Origin: CAG-1000 sp964345385
GTDB lineage: Bacteria > Bacillota_I > Bacilli_A > RF39 > UBA660
Assembly (NCBI GenBank): GCA_964345385.1
Contig: CAYFQM010000005.1
Span: forward strand, 1 to 40,558
DNA: 40,558 nt
Reading direction: 5' to 3'
Numbering within the stretch: the first letter of the stretch is position 1; the number at the start of each line of letters is the position of its first letter. The translations under genes and the position numbers were made by a program. Positions 33,148 to 40,558 of this stretch are shown piece by piece. The notes below the pieces were generated by a model. That model was given only the letters and a program-made list of their open reading frames with translations. It was not told the origin of the DNA and made no database searches.

Positions 33148-34857
33148 TTAACCAACCCTTTTAAATATTTTTTCTAACTCATATCTAGGATACTTTATAA
33201 TAGTTGGTCTTCCATGTGGACAAGTATATGGAAACTCACACTTAAATAACTTATTAATTAACTCTTCTCTTTCATTAATACCTATATTTGTATTAGCTTT
33301 AACACTACTTTTACATGCAAGAGTAATCGCTGCTTTTTCACTAAATTTAACCCTATCAAATGAACCAGTAAATTCACATAGTATATCAAATATAGTCTTA
33401 ATACTATCTACTTCATATCCTTCTTTAATCCAAGTAGGATGAGATGAAACTCTAAAAGTATTAATACCAAACTCTTCTACTTTAAATCCAAGACTTTCTA
33501 AAAATGGTAAGTTTTCTTTTATTATTAAATATTCTTTTTTAGAAAGCTCTATATTAAATGGAAATAGCATTTCTATAGTACTTGTTTTTTCTTCTTCTAA
33601 AGCTTTCATTATTTTTTCATAATTAATTCTTTCATTAGCTGCGTGTATATCAATCAAATACATTATATCTTCATCTTCTGCGATTAAATATGTTCCTAAA
33701 GCTAAACCAACAGGTTTGATAAAAACGTTTTCACTTTCTTTTGTAAGCTCTTCTTCTTCATTTAAATCAATTCTATAGCTTTCTATATTTCTTTCACTTA
33801 CTTCAAATGAAGGTGTTTTTTCACTATATATTTTACCTTCTTCATTTGAATTAATATTAGATATAAGCATATTATCTGTTTCAACTAATTTATTTCTAAT
33901 AGTATCAAATAATAAATCAGTTAAACTATCTATTTTAGAAACCTTAATATCTTGTTTAGTTGGATGAATATTTACATCTATCATAGTTGGATCTACATCT
34001 ATATTTATTATTGTTATAGGATATCTGTTTTCAGATAATACTGTATGATATGCATCTTTTATACATTTATTTATTTGTGGGTTATTAACAACTCTTTTAT
34101 TAACAATAGTAATCATATTACTTCTTGTTGATTTAGTTACATTTATATTACTAATATACCCATCTATAGTATAGTCATAGTTTTCTCCATAAATAGCTAT
34201 CATATTTTTAGATACATTATATCCATATATCTCATGTATTGTTTTAAATAAATCATTGCTTCCACTTGTTTTAATTAATGTTTTTTCATCATTTATTAAA
34301 GTGAAACTTATCTCGGGATGAGAAAGACTTATTTTTTCAATAGTAGAAGTTACTAATGCAAGCTCAGTATTTAAACTTTTTAAAAACTTTAATCTAGCTG
34401 GTGTATTAAAAAAAAGTTTTTTAATTTCAATAGTTGTTCCTTTTTTTAAGCTTCCAGTAGATACTTTTTCAAGTTTACCAGCTTTTATATGTATTTTAGT
34501 TGCTTTATCTTCATCATATGTATCTATTATAGTTTCTGATACTGCGCTTATGGCTGCTAAAGCTTCTCCTCTAAAACCTAAAGTATTAATAAAAAACAAA
34601 TCATTTTCATTTTTAATCTTACTAGTAGCATGTCTTAAAAAAGACTTCTTAGCATCTTCTTCACTCATACCAGTTCCATTATCAACTACTTTAATAGATT
34701 TAAGACCAGAATCAATTAATTCAATCTTTATTTCATTAGCTTTAGCATCAATACTATTTTCTACTAATTCTTTAACAACATTAGCTATTCTTTCAACTAC
34801 TTCTCCTGCTGATATCTTATTAGCTAAGTTTTCACTCATTATCTCAATTGTTTGCAT
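33148..34857 (-). CDS. mutL: DNA mismatch repair protein MutL (endonuclease type)
   Basis: 569-aa GHKL ATPase of mismatch repair. N-terminal motifs: ELVENSIDA (ATP-binding Glu/Asn), DNGTGM and GFRGEALAAIS. The transducer domain includes VNKRVVNN and VDVNIHPTKQDI. The C-terminal domain has DIHAANERINYE, a variant of the DQHAxxERxxYE endonuclease motif with all metal-binding residues kept, plus CPHGRPTI. This is a nicking MutL as in bacteria without MutH. MutS is not in this window. It overlaps the end of yqeH by one base (TAATG). Confidence 0.95.
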   Translation of the reverse strand: MQTIEIMSENLANKISAGEVVERIANVVKELVENSIDAKANEIKIELIDSGLKSIKVVDNGTGMSEEDAKKSFLRHATSKIKNENDLFFINTLGFRGEALAAISAVSETIIDTYDEDKATKIHIKAGKLEKVSTGSLKKGTTIEIKKLFFNTPARLKFLKSLNTELALVTSTIEKISLSHPEISFTLINDEKTLIKTSGSNDLFKTIHEIYGYNVSKNMIAIYGENYDYTIDGYISNINVTKSTRSNMITIVNKRVVNNPQINKCIKDAYHTVLSENRYPITIINIDVDPTMIDVNIHPTKQDIKVSKIDSLTDLLFDTIRNKLVETDNMLISNINSNEEGKIYSEKTPSFEVSERNIESYRIDLNEEEELTKESENVFIKPVGLALGTYLIAEDEDIMYLIDIHAANERINYEKIMKALEEEKTSTIEMLFPFNIELSKKEYLIIKENLPFLESLGFKVEEFGINTFRVSSHPTWIKEGYEVDSIKTIFDILCEFTGSFDRVKFSEKAAITLACKSSVKANTNIGINEREELINKLFKCEFPYTCPHGRPTIIKYPRYELEKIFKRVG

Positions 34858-35783
34858 TATATCATCTTCTTTCTAACACTAATCATTTTAGTATCTAATG
34901 TATAAACTCTTACTTTACCCTTTTTACTTATTTTAATAAATCCAAGTCCATTAATAACTATGTCACTTTCTCCATCCATTAATAATATTGTATTTGGTAA
35001 AATAGTTAACTTAGTATTTTTTTCTTTAACTTTTTCATATCTTAATTTATCACTCATATAAAAACTAAAACTATTTTTATCATTTAAATTTTCTATTCTT
35101 AATATATCATTTATTACTATACTTTGACCCTCTCTCATTTGAAAAGTTTTAACTCTTATTTCTTTTTTAGGATATAAACCAACTAATTTAGAATAATCAA
35201 TAAAATTATATATAGCATTTGAATCTATAAGACCAGGAGTATCTACTATAGTAAGTCTATTATTAATTTTAATAGTTATATAACTCGCAGTTGTATTTGG
35301 TATAGAACTAGTAGTAATATAAGGCTTATTTTGCATATTAGAAAGCACTCTATTAATAAAAGTACTTTTACCACTATTAGTAAACCCTACTACATAAAGT
35401 CTTCTTACAAAATCATTATTTATTTTATTCATAAAATTACTAATATTATAATTTTTAAGTGAACTAATGCNNNNNNNNNNTTTTTTAGTAAGTAAAATAT
35501 ATTTATTAAGTTTAAATCTATTAATATATTTCTTTATCTCAGGATTTATATTAAGCATATCTACTAAAAAAACAACTGAAGCTATTTTATCACTATTAAT
35601 ATTTCTAATGATTCCATCTGTATCTACCTTTTTATCTAATACACTATATTCTCCATAATGTTTTATTTTAAAACATCTTTCACAATATAATGCTTTATTA
35701 ATAACACTAGACTTTACAAAACCTTCTTTATTAGAGCTTTCACTTTGAAGTACGCTTCCACAACCCAAACACTTTTTATTCAT
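34857..35783 (-). CDS. yqeH: Ribosome biogenesis GTPase YqeH
   Basis: 308 aa as read, with four residues hidden by the assembly gap. It has an N-terminal zinc finger (C5/C8 in CLGCG and CERC near 33-36), then a circularly permuted GTPase: the G4 part (ILLTKK, followed by the gap) precedes G1 GFTNSGKST and G3 DTPG. A C-terminal RNA-binding type domain follows (about 215-308). YqeH works in 30S assembly. The missing bases fall where the Asp of the G4 TKxD motif should be. The reading frame is kept across the 10 Ns, consistent with a normal gene. It overlaps yqeG by 8 nt. Confidence 0.9.
   Translation of the reverse strand: MNKKCLGCGSVLQSESSNKEGFVKSSVINKALYCERCFKIKHYGEYSVLDKKVDTDGIIRNINSDKIASVVFLVDMLNINPEIKKYINRFKLNKYILLTKKXXXXISSLKNYNISNFMNKINNDFVRRLYVVGFTNSGKSTFINRVLSNMQNKPYITTSSIPNTTASYITIKINNRLTIVDTPGLIDSNAIYNFIDYSKLVGLYPKKEIRVKTFQMREGQSIVINDILRIENLNDKNSFSFYMSDKLRYEKVKEKNTKLTILPNTILLMDGESDIVINGLGFIKISKKGKVRVYTLDTKMISVRKKMI
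35471..35480. other. Assembly gap (10 N)
   Basis: Ten undetermined bases inside yqeH. The true length may differ from 10, but the frame on both sides agrees with 10 or any 10+3n. Confidence 0.99.
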
Positions 35784-36300
35784 AATATTTGCCTACCTTT
35801 AACCAATCATTTTTGGATAAAATATTATATAATATCTTTTCTAATATTTTATTTATAAATTTAATAGCACGGTCTTTCTTACTTAATGGATTAACTAATA
35901 TACTAAACATATCCATTCTATTAGCAGCATATACATCATTAAATAATTGATCTCCTATACAAGCTACTTCATTATGAGTAAATTTAAATAATTTTAATAT
36001 TTTTATATACTTATCTTTTCTGGGTTTAAGTGCAAAATAACATGAATCTACTAGTAACTCATTTTTAAACTTTTCAACTCTAGGTTTAGTACTATTAGAA
36101 ATAATAATTACTTTAAAACCTATATCTTTAAGCTCATCAAAAAGCTTTTTAACTCTTTTAGTAGGAGTTTTAACATAATATGGAACAATAGTATTATCTA
36201 AATCAAAAATCAAGCATCTAATACCACGCTTCCATAACTTTTTATAATCAATATAGTATATGCTTTTTACGTACATATCTGGTACAAATATCTCAAACAT
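35776..36300 (-). CDS. yqeG: YqeG family HAD-IIIA phosphatase
   Basis: 174-aa HAD-superfamily hydrolase. Motif I FDLDNT (about 33-38, nucleophile and acid Asp), motif II IISNST (about 65-70), motif III Lys in LKPRKDKY, motif IV GDQLFNDVYAAN (about 116-127). It begins PDMYVKSIYYIDYKKLWKRGIRCLIFD, as in YqeG. The substrate is not firmly known; the gene is usually linked to yqeH. First gene of the yqeG-yqeH-mutL-miaA-der operon. AGGAG precedes the ATG and a TATAAT (about 36320) lies just upstream with a poor -35. Confidence 0.9.
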   Translation of the reverse strand: MFEIFVPDMYVKSIYYIDYKKLWKRGIRCLIFDLDNTIVPYYVKTPTKRVKKLFDELKDIGFKVIIISNSTKPRVEKFKNELLVDSCYFALKPRKDKYIKILKLFKFTHNEVACIGDQLFNDVYAANRMDMFSILVNPLSKKDRAIKFINKILEKILYNILSKNDWLKVGKYYE

Positions 36301-36344
36301 AAAATCTCCTATTATTATTATACAACAGTAACCAGATAAAAAAA

Positions 36345-36382
36345 AGTGTAATGCTTTTTTATTTATTTAATCTCATTACACT
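36345..36382 (-). terminator. Terminator after the unknown gene upstream of yqeG
   Basis: 9-bp stem (AGTGTAATG 36345-36353, CATTACACT 36374-36382) spanning the stop codon at 36359, with a 20-nt loop and a run of eight Ts on the minus strand. Confidence 0.7.
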
Positions 36383-36619
36383 AACATTATTATTTTTATG
36401 AAGAGTAGATATTAAATATGAAGTATATTTGATTTTAAAATCATTAGATAATTTTCTCTTAAATTTTTCTACTTCTTCTGCATCTACCTCTATTAATTCA
36501 TCAAATTTTACGCAGTTTCTCTCATCTTCTTTATTTACTACCAAAACATTTGTTATTACATCTCTAAAATTATTCCCATCATAATATACATATATAGGGC
36601 GGTAATAAGTTTGAATCAT
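36359..36619 (-). CDS. Unrecognised protein, probably a 5'-damaged gene
   Basis: From ATG 36619 the product is 86 aa; I do not recognise it. The middle is charged (VDAEEVEKFKRKL) and there is no membrane helix or signal. The start is doubtful: no ribosome binding site stands before the ATG, and the same frame stays open upstream to 36718 with coding-like sequence (NNPCPKNDDKSSFEW, then TITYLIGGDGSCK) but no standard start codon. In the neighbouring frame, just after obg, lies another coding-like piece (VKKEEFYEILKSKYC) that ends in TAA where the first begins. This looks like one gene broken by a frameshift, or one whose start was lost. It has its own terminator. Confidence 0.45.
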   Translation of the reverse strand: MIQTYYRPIYVYYDGNNFRDVITNVLVVNKEDERNCVKFDELIEVDAEEVEKFKRKLSNDFKIKYTSYLISTLHKNNNVSVMRLNK

Positions 36620-36748
36620 TTTACAACTGCCATCCCCACCAATTAAATAAGTAATAGTCCACTCAAAAGATGACTTATCATCATTCTTTGGACAAGGATT
36701 ATTAACAATACTTGCTCTTTAATATTTCATAAAATTCTTCTTTCTTGA

Positions 36749-38029
36749 CTAATATAATTTTTCTTCATATTCAAATTCTTTATCTAATATTTTTACTGTG
36801 TCTCCTTCTTTAGCTCCTAAGGATTTTAATTCTTCATCTATACCCATGTTTTTTAATTTATATGCAAATCTTAAAGCTGCTTCATCTGAATTAAACTTAG
36901 TCATTTTAAGAAGTTTTTCTAATTTTTCTCCACTTATAACCCAAATATCACCTTGTTTTTCTATTGTATATGGTTTTGTGTTTTTAAATTCATATAATAC
37001 ATAGTCTTCATACTCTTCTTCTTCATATATATTTTCTTCTTCTATTTGTTTTAATATATTAGCAAGAGAAAATATTAATTCTTTAGCTCCTTTTAAAGTA
37101 GCTGCACTTACTTCAAAAATTTCTAATGATGGATATTTTTCTTTAAATCTAATTAAATTAACTTTAGCTTCTTCTAAATCCATCTTATTAGCAATAATTA
37201 CTTCTTTTTTATTATATAATTTTTCACTATAGTTTTTAAGCTCTTTTCTTATTATTTCATAATCATTTATTACATCTCTTCCATCAACTTGAGCCATATC
37301 CAAAACATGAGCAATTAACCTGCATCTTGAAGCATGACGTAAAAATTTATCTCCTAATCCTATACCTTTAGAAGCTCCTTCTATCATACCAGGAAGATCT
37401 GCTACTACATAACTATAGTCTCCTGCTTTAACTACTCCTAAATTAGGAACTAGCGTTGTAAAATGATATGGCGCTACTTTAGCTTTAGATGAACTTATAG
37501 TGCTTATTAATGAGCTTTTTCCAACTGATGGAAAACCAACTAAACCAACATCTGCTAAAAGTTTAAGTTCACATACAATATTTCTTTCTTCTCCAGGTTC
37601 TCCTTTTTCACTAATATATGGTGCTTTATTTCTATTAGATAAAAATGAAGCATTACCTCTTCCACCTCTTCCACCTTTAGCAACAACGCATGATTGATCA
37701 TCTTTAATTAAATCACATATTACTAAATTAGTGTCTATATCTTTAATAGTTGTTCCAACTGGAACAGTAATGATTTTATCTTCTGCTTTATGTCCCGCCA
37801 TATTTTTTCCTTTACCATTTTCTCCATTTAATGATTTAATTTGTTTTTTACCCTTTAAATCAATTAAAGTTCTAAGACCTTTTGATGCTACAAAAATAAT
37901 ATCTGCTCCTTTACCACCATTTCCACCATCAGGTCCACCCATAGGAACATATTTTTCTCTACGAAAAGAAGTGCACCCATCTCCTCCAGAACCAGCAATT
38001 AATTTTAAATTAACTTCATCTATAAACAT
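36749..38029 (-). CDS. obg: GTPase Obg (CgtA)
   Basis: 426-aa essential GTPase tied to 50S assembly and stress responses. It has the Gly-rich Obg fold (about 1-158: GSGGDGCTSFRREKYVPMGGPDGGNGGKG and KGGRGGRGNASF). The G domain has GFPSVGKSS (about 167-175), DLPG and NKMDL, followed by the Obg C-terminal domain (about 350-426, VSGEKLEKLLKMTKFNSDEAALRFAYKLKNMGI). Start chosen at ATG 38029, 8 nt after AAAGGG. The distal GTG at 38050 lies at the predicted transcription start and could not be used. It is monocistronic or followed only by the damaged gene. Confidence 0.96.
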   Translation of the reverse strand: MFIDEVNLKLIAGSGGDGCTSFRREKYVPMGGPDGGNGGKGADIIFVASKGLRTLIDLKGKKQIKSLNGENGKGKNMAGHKAEDKIITVPVGTTIKDIDTNLVICDLIKDDQSCVVAKGGRGGRGNASFLSNRNKAPYISEKGEPGEERNIVCELKLLADVGLVGFPSVGKSSLISTISSSKAKVAPYHFTTLVPNLGVVKAGDYSYVVADLPGMIEGASKGIGLGDKFLRHASRCRLIAHVLDMAQVDGRDVINDYEIIRKELKNYSEKLYNKKEVIIANKMDLEEAKVNLIRFKEKYPSLEIFEVSAATLKGAKELIFSLANILKQIEEENIYEEEEYEDYVLYEFKNTKPYTIEKQGDIWVISGEKLEKLLKMTKFNSDEAALRFAYKLKNMGIDEELKSLGAKEGDTVKILDKEFEYEEKLY

Positions 38030-38054
38030 AAATATATCCCTTTCTAACACGGTA

Positions 38055-38063
38055 ATTATAACA
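38055..38063 (-). promoter_or_regulatory. Extended -10 promoter of obg
   Basis: TGTTATAAT on the minus strand, about 26 nt upstream of the chosen start. No good -35 is seen; the terminator of the prepilin gene occupies that region. Confidence 0.6.
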
Positions 38064-38103
38064 TATAAAAATGTATATTTCTATTATTATATAAATATAC
38101 ATT
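38064..38103 (-). terminator. Terminator between the prepilin-like gene and obg
   Basis: 11-bp perfect stem (AATGTATATTT 38070-38080, AAATATACATT 38093-38103), 12-nt loop, then TTTATAT on the minus strand. The stem is AT-rich and the T tract short, so its efficiency is uncertain. Confidence 0.6.
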
Positions 38104-38145
38104 CTTCATTTTTAATTACATTATACTTTTACATAACCTTTAAAA

Positions 38146-38748
38146 TTATTCAAAACAAACAGGAAATAATTCTTCAATTGTTTTACCTGTGCAAGTTTGA
38201 TCATAACATAAATTATTATCTTCTATTGGAGTTCTATAGCCTTCGCACACTAAATATGTTTTATATATTGAATAAAATCTATTTTTTGGAGCTACTATTT
38301 TAGCTAAAGTAATATTATTATCTAACTTATTAGCAAAATCAGAAGAAATTTCATTTATTACAACTGCTCCATTACATATATTTTTTTTATATACTGGATA
38401 ATTATCTAAATAATTATTATTAACTAATGAACTCAAACAAATATAATCATACTTATGAGAAGAAAGACCGCTTAAAAATTCACTTTTTGTTTCAAATGAA
38501 TAAACTCCTGTTATATTTCCTAAATCTTTATAAGTTGATGGACACTCTATATCATCAACAATAGAATCTAAACATGCATCCATTATAAAAGCTTCAGTAG
38601 TTTTAGATATATTACTTTCTTCTGTAATAATTTTCTTTTCAATAGATTTATTATAATAGTTAATAAAATTAGGTATCAGCAAAATAACAACTATTGAAGA
38701 TAGTGCAATTACTGCTAAAAGTTCTATAACTGTAAAACCTTTTTTCAT
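38146..38748 (-). CDS. Cysteine-rich type IV prepilin-like protein
   Basis: 200-aa protein starting MKKGFTVIELLAVIALSS: a short leader, Gly4 before the cleavage site, Phe at +1, Glu at +5 and a hydrophobic helix (5-26), the class III signal of type IV pilins and pseudopilins. After this N-terminal helix the globular part is not recognised. It holds eight Cys (59, 69, 104, 125, 168, 181, 186, 198), an even number, all outside the membrane segment and suited to disulfides. It lies 1 nt after the small membrane protein gene and shares its promoter. A minor pilin or adhesin-type subunit is plausible. No ATPase, platform protein or peptidase gene is in the window. Confidence 0.8.
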   Translation of the reverse strand: MKKGFTVIELLAVIALSSIVVILLIPNFINYYNKSIEKKIITEESNISKTTEAFIMDACLDSIVDDIECPSTYKDLGNITGVYSFETKSEFLSGLSSHKYDYICLSSLVNNNYLDNYPVYKKNICNGAVVINEISSDFANKLDNNITLAKIVAPKNRFYSIYKTYLVCEGYRTPIEDNNLCYDQTCTGKTIEELFPVCFE

Positions 38749-38749
38749 A

Positions 38750-38944
38750 TTATAACCACCTTACTAAAGCAACTACAAATAAAACTAATAAAATAATTAT
38801 AAGAATAATTAAAAAATAATCTATTACTTTAACCATCTTTTTCTTCTTAATTACTTCTTCTTCTTCTTTTATTTTAGTTTTTGTTATAATAGGTTCTATC
38901 TTCATTGTATCCATTAATTTATCATAATTTTCTTCTTCTTTCAT
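38750..38944 (-). CDS. Small membrane protein paired with the prepilin
   Basis: 64-aa protein: a charged cytoplasmic-type N-terminal half (KEEENYDKLMDTMKIEP...KEEEEVIKKKKM), then one C-terminal membrane helix (about 42-62, VIDYFLIILIIILLVLFVVALV) ending RWL. This is a tail-anchor-like topology. I do not recognise a family. Start chosen at ATG 38944, 10 nt after AGAGG; an in-frame codon 30 nt upstream would precede the ribosome binding site. Being 1 nt from the prepilin gene, it may help that protein's export or assembly (inference only). Confidence 0.65.
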   Translation of the reverse strand: MKEEENYDKLMDTMKIEPIITKTKIKEEEEVIKKKKMVKVIDYFLIILIIILLVLFVVALVRWL

Positions 38945-38964
38945 ATTTATAATACCTCTTATTA

Positions 38965-38993
38965 ATAATATCAAAACAACATATGTTTTTCAA
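38965..38993 (-). promoter_or_regulatory. Promoter of the small membrane protein-prepilin operon
   Basis: TTGAAA (38988-38993), 17-nt spacer, TATTAT (38965-38970) preceded by TGA on the minus strand. It is divergent from the tRNA-Ser promoter. Confidence 0.7.
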
Positions 38994-39013
38994 GTAGTAA
39001 CAAGCCAAATTAC

Positions 39014-39042
39014 TTGACTTATATCATATTTTAATGTAATAT
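39014..39042 (+). promoter_or_regulatory. tRNA-Ser promoter
   Basis: TTGACT (39014-39019), 17-nt spacer, TAATAT (39037-39042); the expected start falls a few nt before the tRNA 5' end. Confidence 0.6.
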
Positions 39043-39053
39043 TATTATGTATT

Positions 39054-39144
39054 GGAGTGGTACTCAAGTGGCTGAAGAGGCGTCCCTGCTAAGGATGTAG
39101 AACGGGAAACTGTTGCGAGGGTTCAAATCCCTCTCACTCCGCCA
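39054..39144 (+). tRNA. tRNA-Ser (anticodon GCU)
   Basis: 91 nt with encoded CCA. Acceptor GGAGTGG pairs with TCACTCC (one G-U at the base); discriminator G. Anticodon stem CGTCC/GGATG with loop CTGCTAA gives anticodon GCT, reading AGC/AGU Ser. It has a long class II variable arm (about 39094-39115) and T arm GAGGG-TTCAAAT-CCCTC. Intact cloverleaf; it stands alone with its own promoter and terminator. Confidence 0.97.
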
Positions 39145-39153
39145 TATTAATAC

Positions 39154-39183
39154 AAAAAACTCATATTAATGAGTTTTTTTTTA
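39154..39183. terminator. Terminator of tRNA-Ser, also serving tdk
   Basis: 11-bp stem (AAAAAACTCAT 39154-39164, ATGAGTTTTTT 39169-39179) with a 4-nt loop and a T run on the plus strand; Ts also follow on the minus strand. It covers the tdk stop codon. Confidence 0.85.
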
Positions 39184-39763
39184 CATCTATATTCATAACT
39201 TTTTCTAAATAACATTTACCACATAAAGCTTCATACTCAACATTATCTTTATCATCTATTAATACTTGATCACCAGAAGCAGTAAACTTGCCATTTACTT
39301 TTCTTCCATTTAATGTTGCCTTCTCTCCACATCTACATATAACATATAATTCTTCAATTTCATCAGATAACTCAAATAATCTTTGATTACCAGTAAAAAA
39401 TTTAGCTTGAAAATCAACTTTTAACCCATAACAAATTACTGGTATATCTTTTATTTTAGTAAACATAAATATTTCTTCCACTTGATTTGGAAACAAAAAC
39501 TGGGCTTCATCTACTAATACACAAGAAGTTTTTTTGTCTATTTTATTCAAAAATGACTTAATTGATTTTTTAGGTGGAATTAAATAATCTACTTTTCTTT
39601 TCAAACCCATTCTTGAAAGAATATTATCATCAGATTTTGTATCAATTGCAGGCTTCATAACAATAACTTTCATATTTTTTGATTCATAATTATATGCTGT
39701 TTGTAAAAGTGCTGTACTTTTACCACAACCCATCGTACCATATTTAAAATATAAATTTGCCAT
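39161..39763 (-). CDS. tdk: Thymidine kinase
   Basis: 200-aa type II thymidine kinase for thymidine salvage. P-loop GTMGCGKST (about 9-17), the catalytic region CVLVDEAQFL (about 81-90, Glu as base), and a zinc ribbon with CRC (about 143-145) and CGKC (about 181-184). The lasso/substrate region ASGDQVLIDDKDNVEYEALC is present. Its ATG overlaps the xerD stop by one base (TAATG), an unusual partner for coupling. The stop is TGA inside the shared terminator. Confidence 0.95.
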   Translation of the reverse strand: MANLYFKYGTMGCGKSTALLQTAYNYESKNMKVIVMKPAIDTKSDDNILSRMGLKRKVDYLIPPKKSIKSFLNKIDKKTSCVLVDEAQFLFPNQVEEIFMFTKIKDIPVICYGLKVDFQAKFFTGNQRLFELSDEIEELYVICRCGEKATLNGRKVNGKFTASGDQVLIDDKDNVEYEALCGKCYLEKVMNIDVKKNSLI

Positions 39764-40558
39764 TATTCTCTCCTTTTAAAACAATCATAATATACTTCTT
39801 TTATTCTTTCATTTGTAACATGTGTATATACTTCAGTAGAACTAAGTGAGCTATGCCCTAATAACTCTTGCACTATTTTAATATCACAACCATTATTTAA
39901 CATATCAGTTGCAAATGTATGACGAAGTACATGAGGTGTTACATGAGTTTTTATAGATAACCTTTTCATTATATTATTTATAATATATCTAACACCTGAA
40001 GTAGTAAGTTTATCTCCTCTAGCATTTAAAAATAAATACTTATTATTTTTCCTATTAAATACATTTAAATATTCTTTAAGTGCTAAAGAAGCATGCTCTC
40101 CATAATATACAACTCTTTCTTTAGAACCCTTTCCCATAACTACTATTTTTCTATCATTAAAATCTATATCTGATAATTTAATATTAATAAGCTCACTTAT
40201 TCTAACTCCAGTAGCATAAAGCATCTCTATTATTAATCTATCACGCACTGAATACTTATTATTTTTAGTTTCATGTATTATTTCTAACATCTCATTATAA
40301 TATAAAAATTTTGGTAAACGTTTTTCTTTTTTTGGAAAAGAAATTCTTCTAACAGGATTTTCTTTAATTAAATTATTTTGAAGTAAAAACTTATAAAAAG
40401 TTTTAAATGTGCTTATAGTTCTACTAATAGTGTTAGAGCTTTTTTTACTCTTATTTAAATAAATAATATATTTTCTAATATCTTCTTCTGTGGCGCCAAT
40501 TAAATTTTTATTAATATATTTATAAAAATAATATAAATCATTTATATATGAATTTAAA
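39763..40558 (-). CDS. xerD: Tyrosine recombinase XerC/XerD family (N-terminus beyond window)
   Basis: The frame stays open to the right edge, well beyond the internal Met at 40290, giving about 264 aa in view; only some 10-20 N-terminal residues appear missing. The N-terminal SAM-like DNA-binding domain reads NTISRTISTFKTFYKFLL, then NLIKENPVRRISFPKKEKRLPKFL. The catalytic domain has all residues: Arg in ATGVRISELI, Lys in GKGSKER, HVLRH, GHSS and Tyr in VYTHV. Size and motifs fit the chromosome dimer resolvases XerC/XerD. Which of the two it is, or whether it acts alone as in some Firmicutes, cannot be told here. I see no att site or cargo. Confidence 0.88.
   Translation of the reverse strand, partial: LNSYINDLYYFYKYINKNLIGATEEDIRKYIIYLNKSKKSSNTISRTISTFKTFYKFLLQNNLIKENPVRRISFPKKEKRLPKFLYYNEMLEIIHETKNNKYSVRDRLIIEMLYATGVRISELINIKLSDIDFNDRKIVVMGKGSKERVVYYGEHASLALKEYLNVFNRKNNKYLFLNARGDKLTTSGVRYIINNIMKRLSIKTHVTPHVLRHTFATDMLNNGCDIKIVQELLGHSSLSSTEVYTHVTNERIKEVYYDCFKRRE

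Noticed and set aside
39054..40558. tRNA-Ser next to a tyrosine recombinase as the edge of an integrated element
   Set aside because: The recombinase has the XerC/D core form and is coupled to tdk. No duplicated tRNA 3' end, excisionase or cargo genes are seen.
1..40558. CRISPR arrays, prophage, insertion sequences or defence systems
   Set aside because: I looked for spaced direct repeats, transposase or capsid-like proteins and nuclease-helicase neighbours and found none. The only regular repeat is the 10-bp MraZ operator.

Overview
The window is a stretch of core chromosome from a very AT-rich bacterium. The gene content is Firmicutes/Mollicutes-like: an mraZ-rsmH-ftsL-PBP cluster with PASTA domains, SepF and DivIVA, a T-box, MutL with an endonuclease motif, YqeG/YqeH and UPF0154. 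TGA is used as a stop codon (recX at 4859, the RnfC-like gene at 7744, the glucosaminidase-like gene at 14785, tdk at 39161), so this is the standard bacterial code and not the Mycoplasma code in which TGA is Trp. My inference is an uncultured, reduced-genome Bacilli lineage of the RF39/Acholeplasma-neighbour kind. The 10-N assembly gap at 35471-35480 suggests a draft or metagenome scaffold. I cannot confirm a taxon without a database search.

Most genes lie on the minus strand, in short tight operons. Read from high to low coordinates, with plus-strand exceptions noted: a XerD-like recombinase (open at the right edge) and tdk; a plus-strand tRNA-Ser(GCU); a small membrane protein with a cysteine-rich type IV prepilin-like protein; obg; a probably damaged gene of unknown function; yqeG-yqeH-mutL-miaA-der; dnaE; a plus-strand pair encoding an SDR oxidoreductase and a PLP enzyme of the methionine gamma-lyase/'aluminium resistance' family; rimP-nusA-rnpM-infB-rbfA; a T-box leader driving an HD-domain protein and an archaeal-type ValRS; mraY; the remnant of a beta-lactamase-family serine hydrolase; sepF-divIVA; plus-strand mscL; a glucosaminidase-like exoprotein; lysS; the mraZ-rsmH-ftsL-PBP division cluster; yneF-cdd; RnfC-like-holA-CofE-like-recX; a plus-strand PrsA-like lipoprotein; serS-leuS; and the first 11 codons of another prepilin at the left edge.

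Functionally the region supports translation (four aminoacyl-tRNA synthetases, IF-2, RbfA, RimP, MiaA, Der, Obg, YqeH), DNA replication and repair (HolA, DnaE, MutL, RecX, XerD), and wall synthesis and division (MraY, PBP, FtsL, SepF, DivIVA, MraZ, RsmH). Regulatory signals are easy to read. There are many sigma-A promoters with 17-nt spacers or extended -10 elements, several hairpin terminators overlapping stop codons, a Val-type T-box, and a four-repeat MraZ operator with an exact 10-bp period.

I see no CRISPR array, prophage, insertion sequence or recognisable defence island. The most unusual items are the RnfC-like protein without Fe-S cysteines and the CofE-like ligase flanking holA, the RimP that lacks its C-terminal domain, the T-box-controlled HD protein, the Cys-rich prepilin with its small membrane partner, and two decayed genes. 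Several annotated starts are moved to internal codons because the upstream candidate lies in or before the Shine-Dalgarno sequence.
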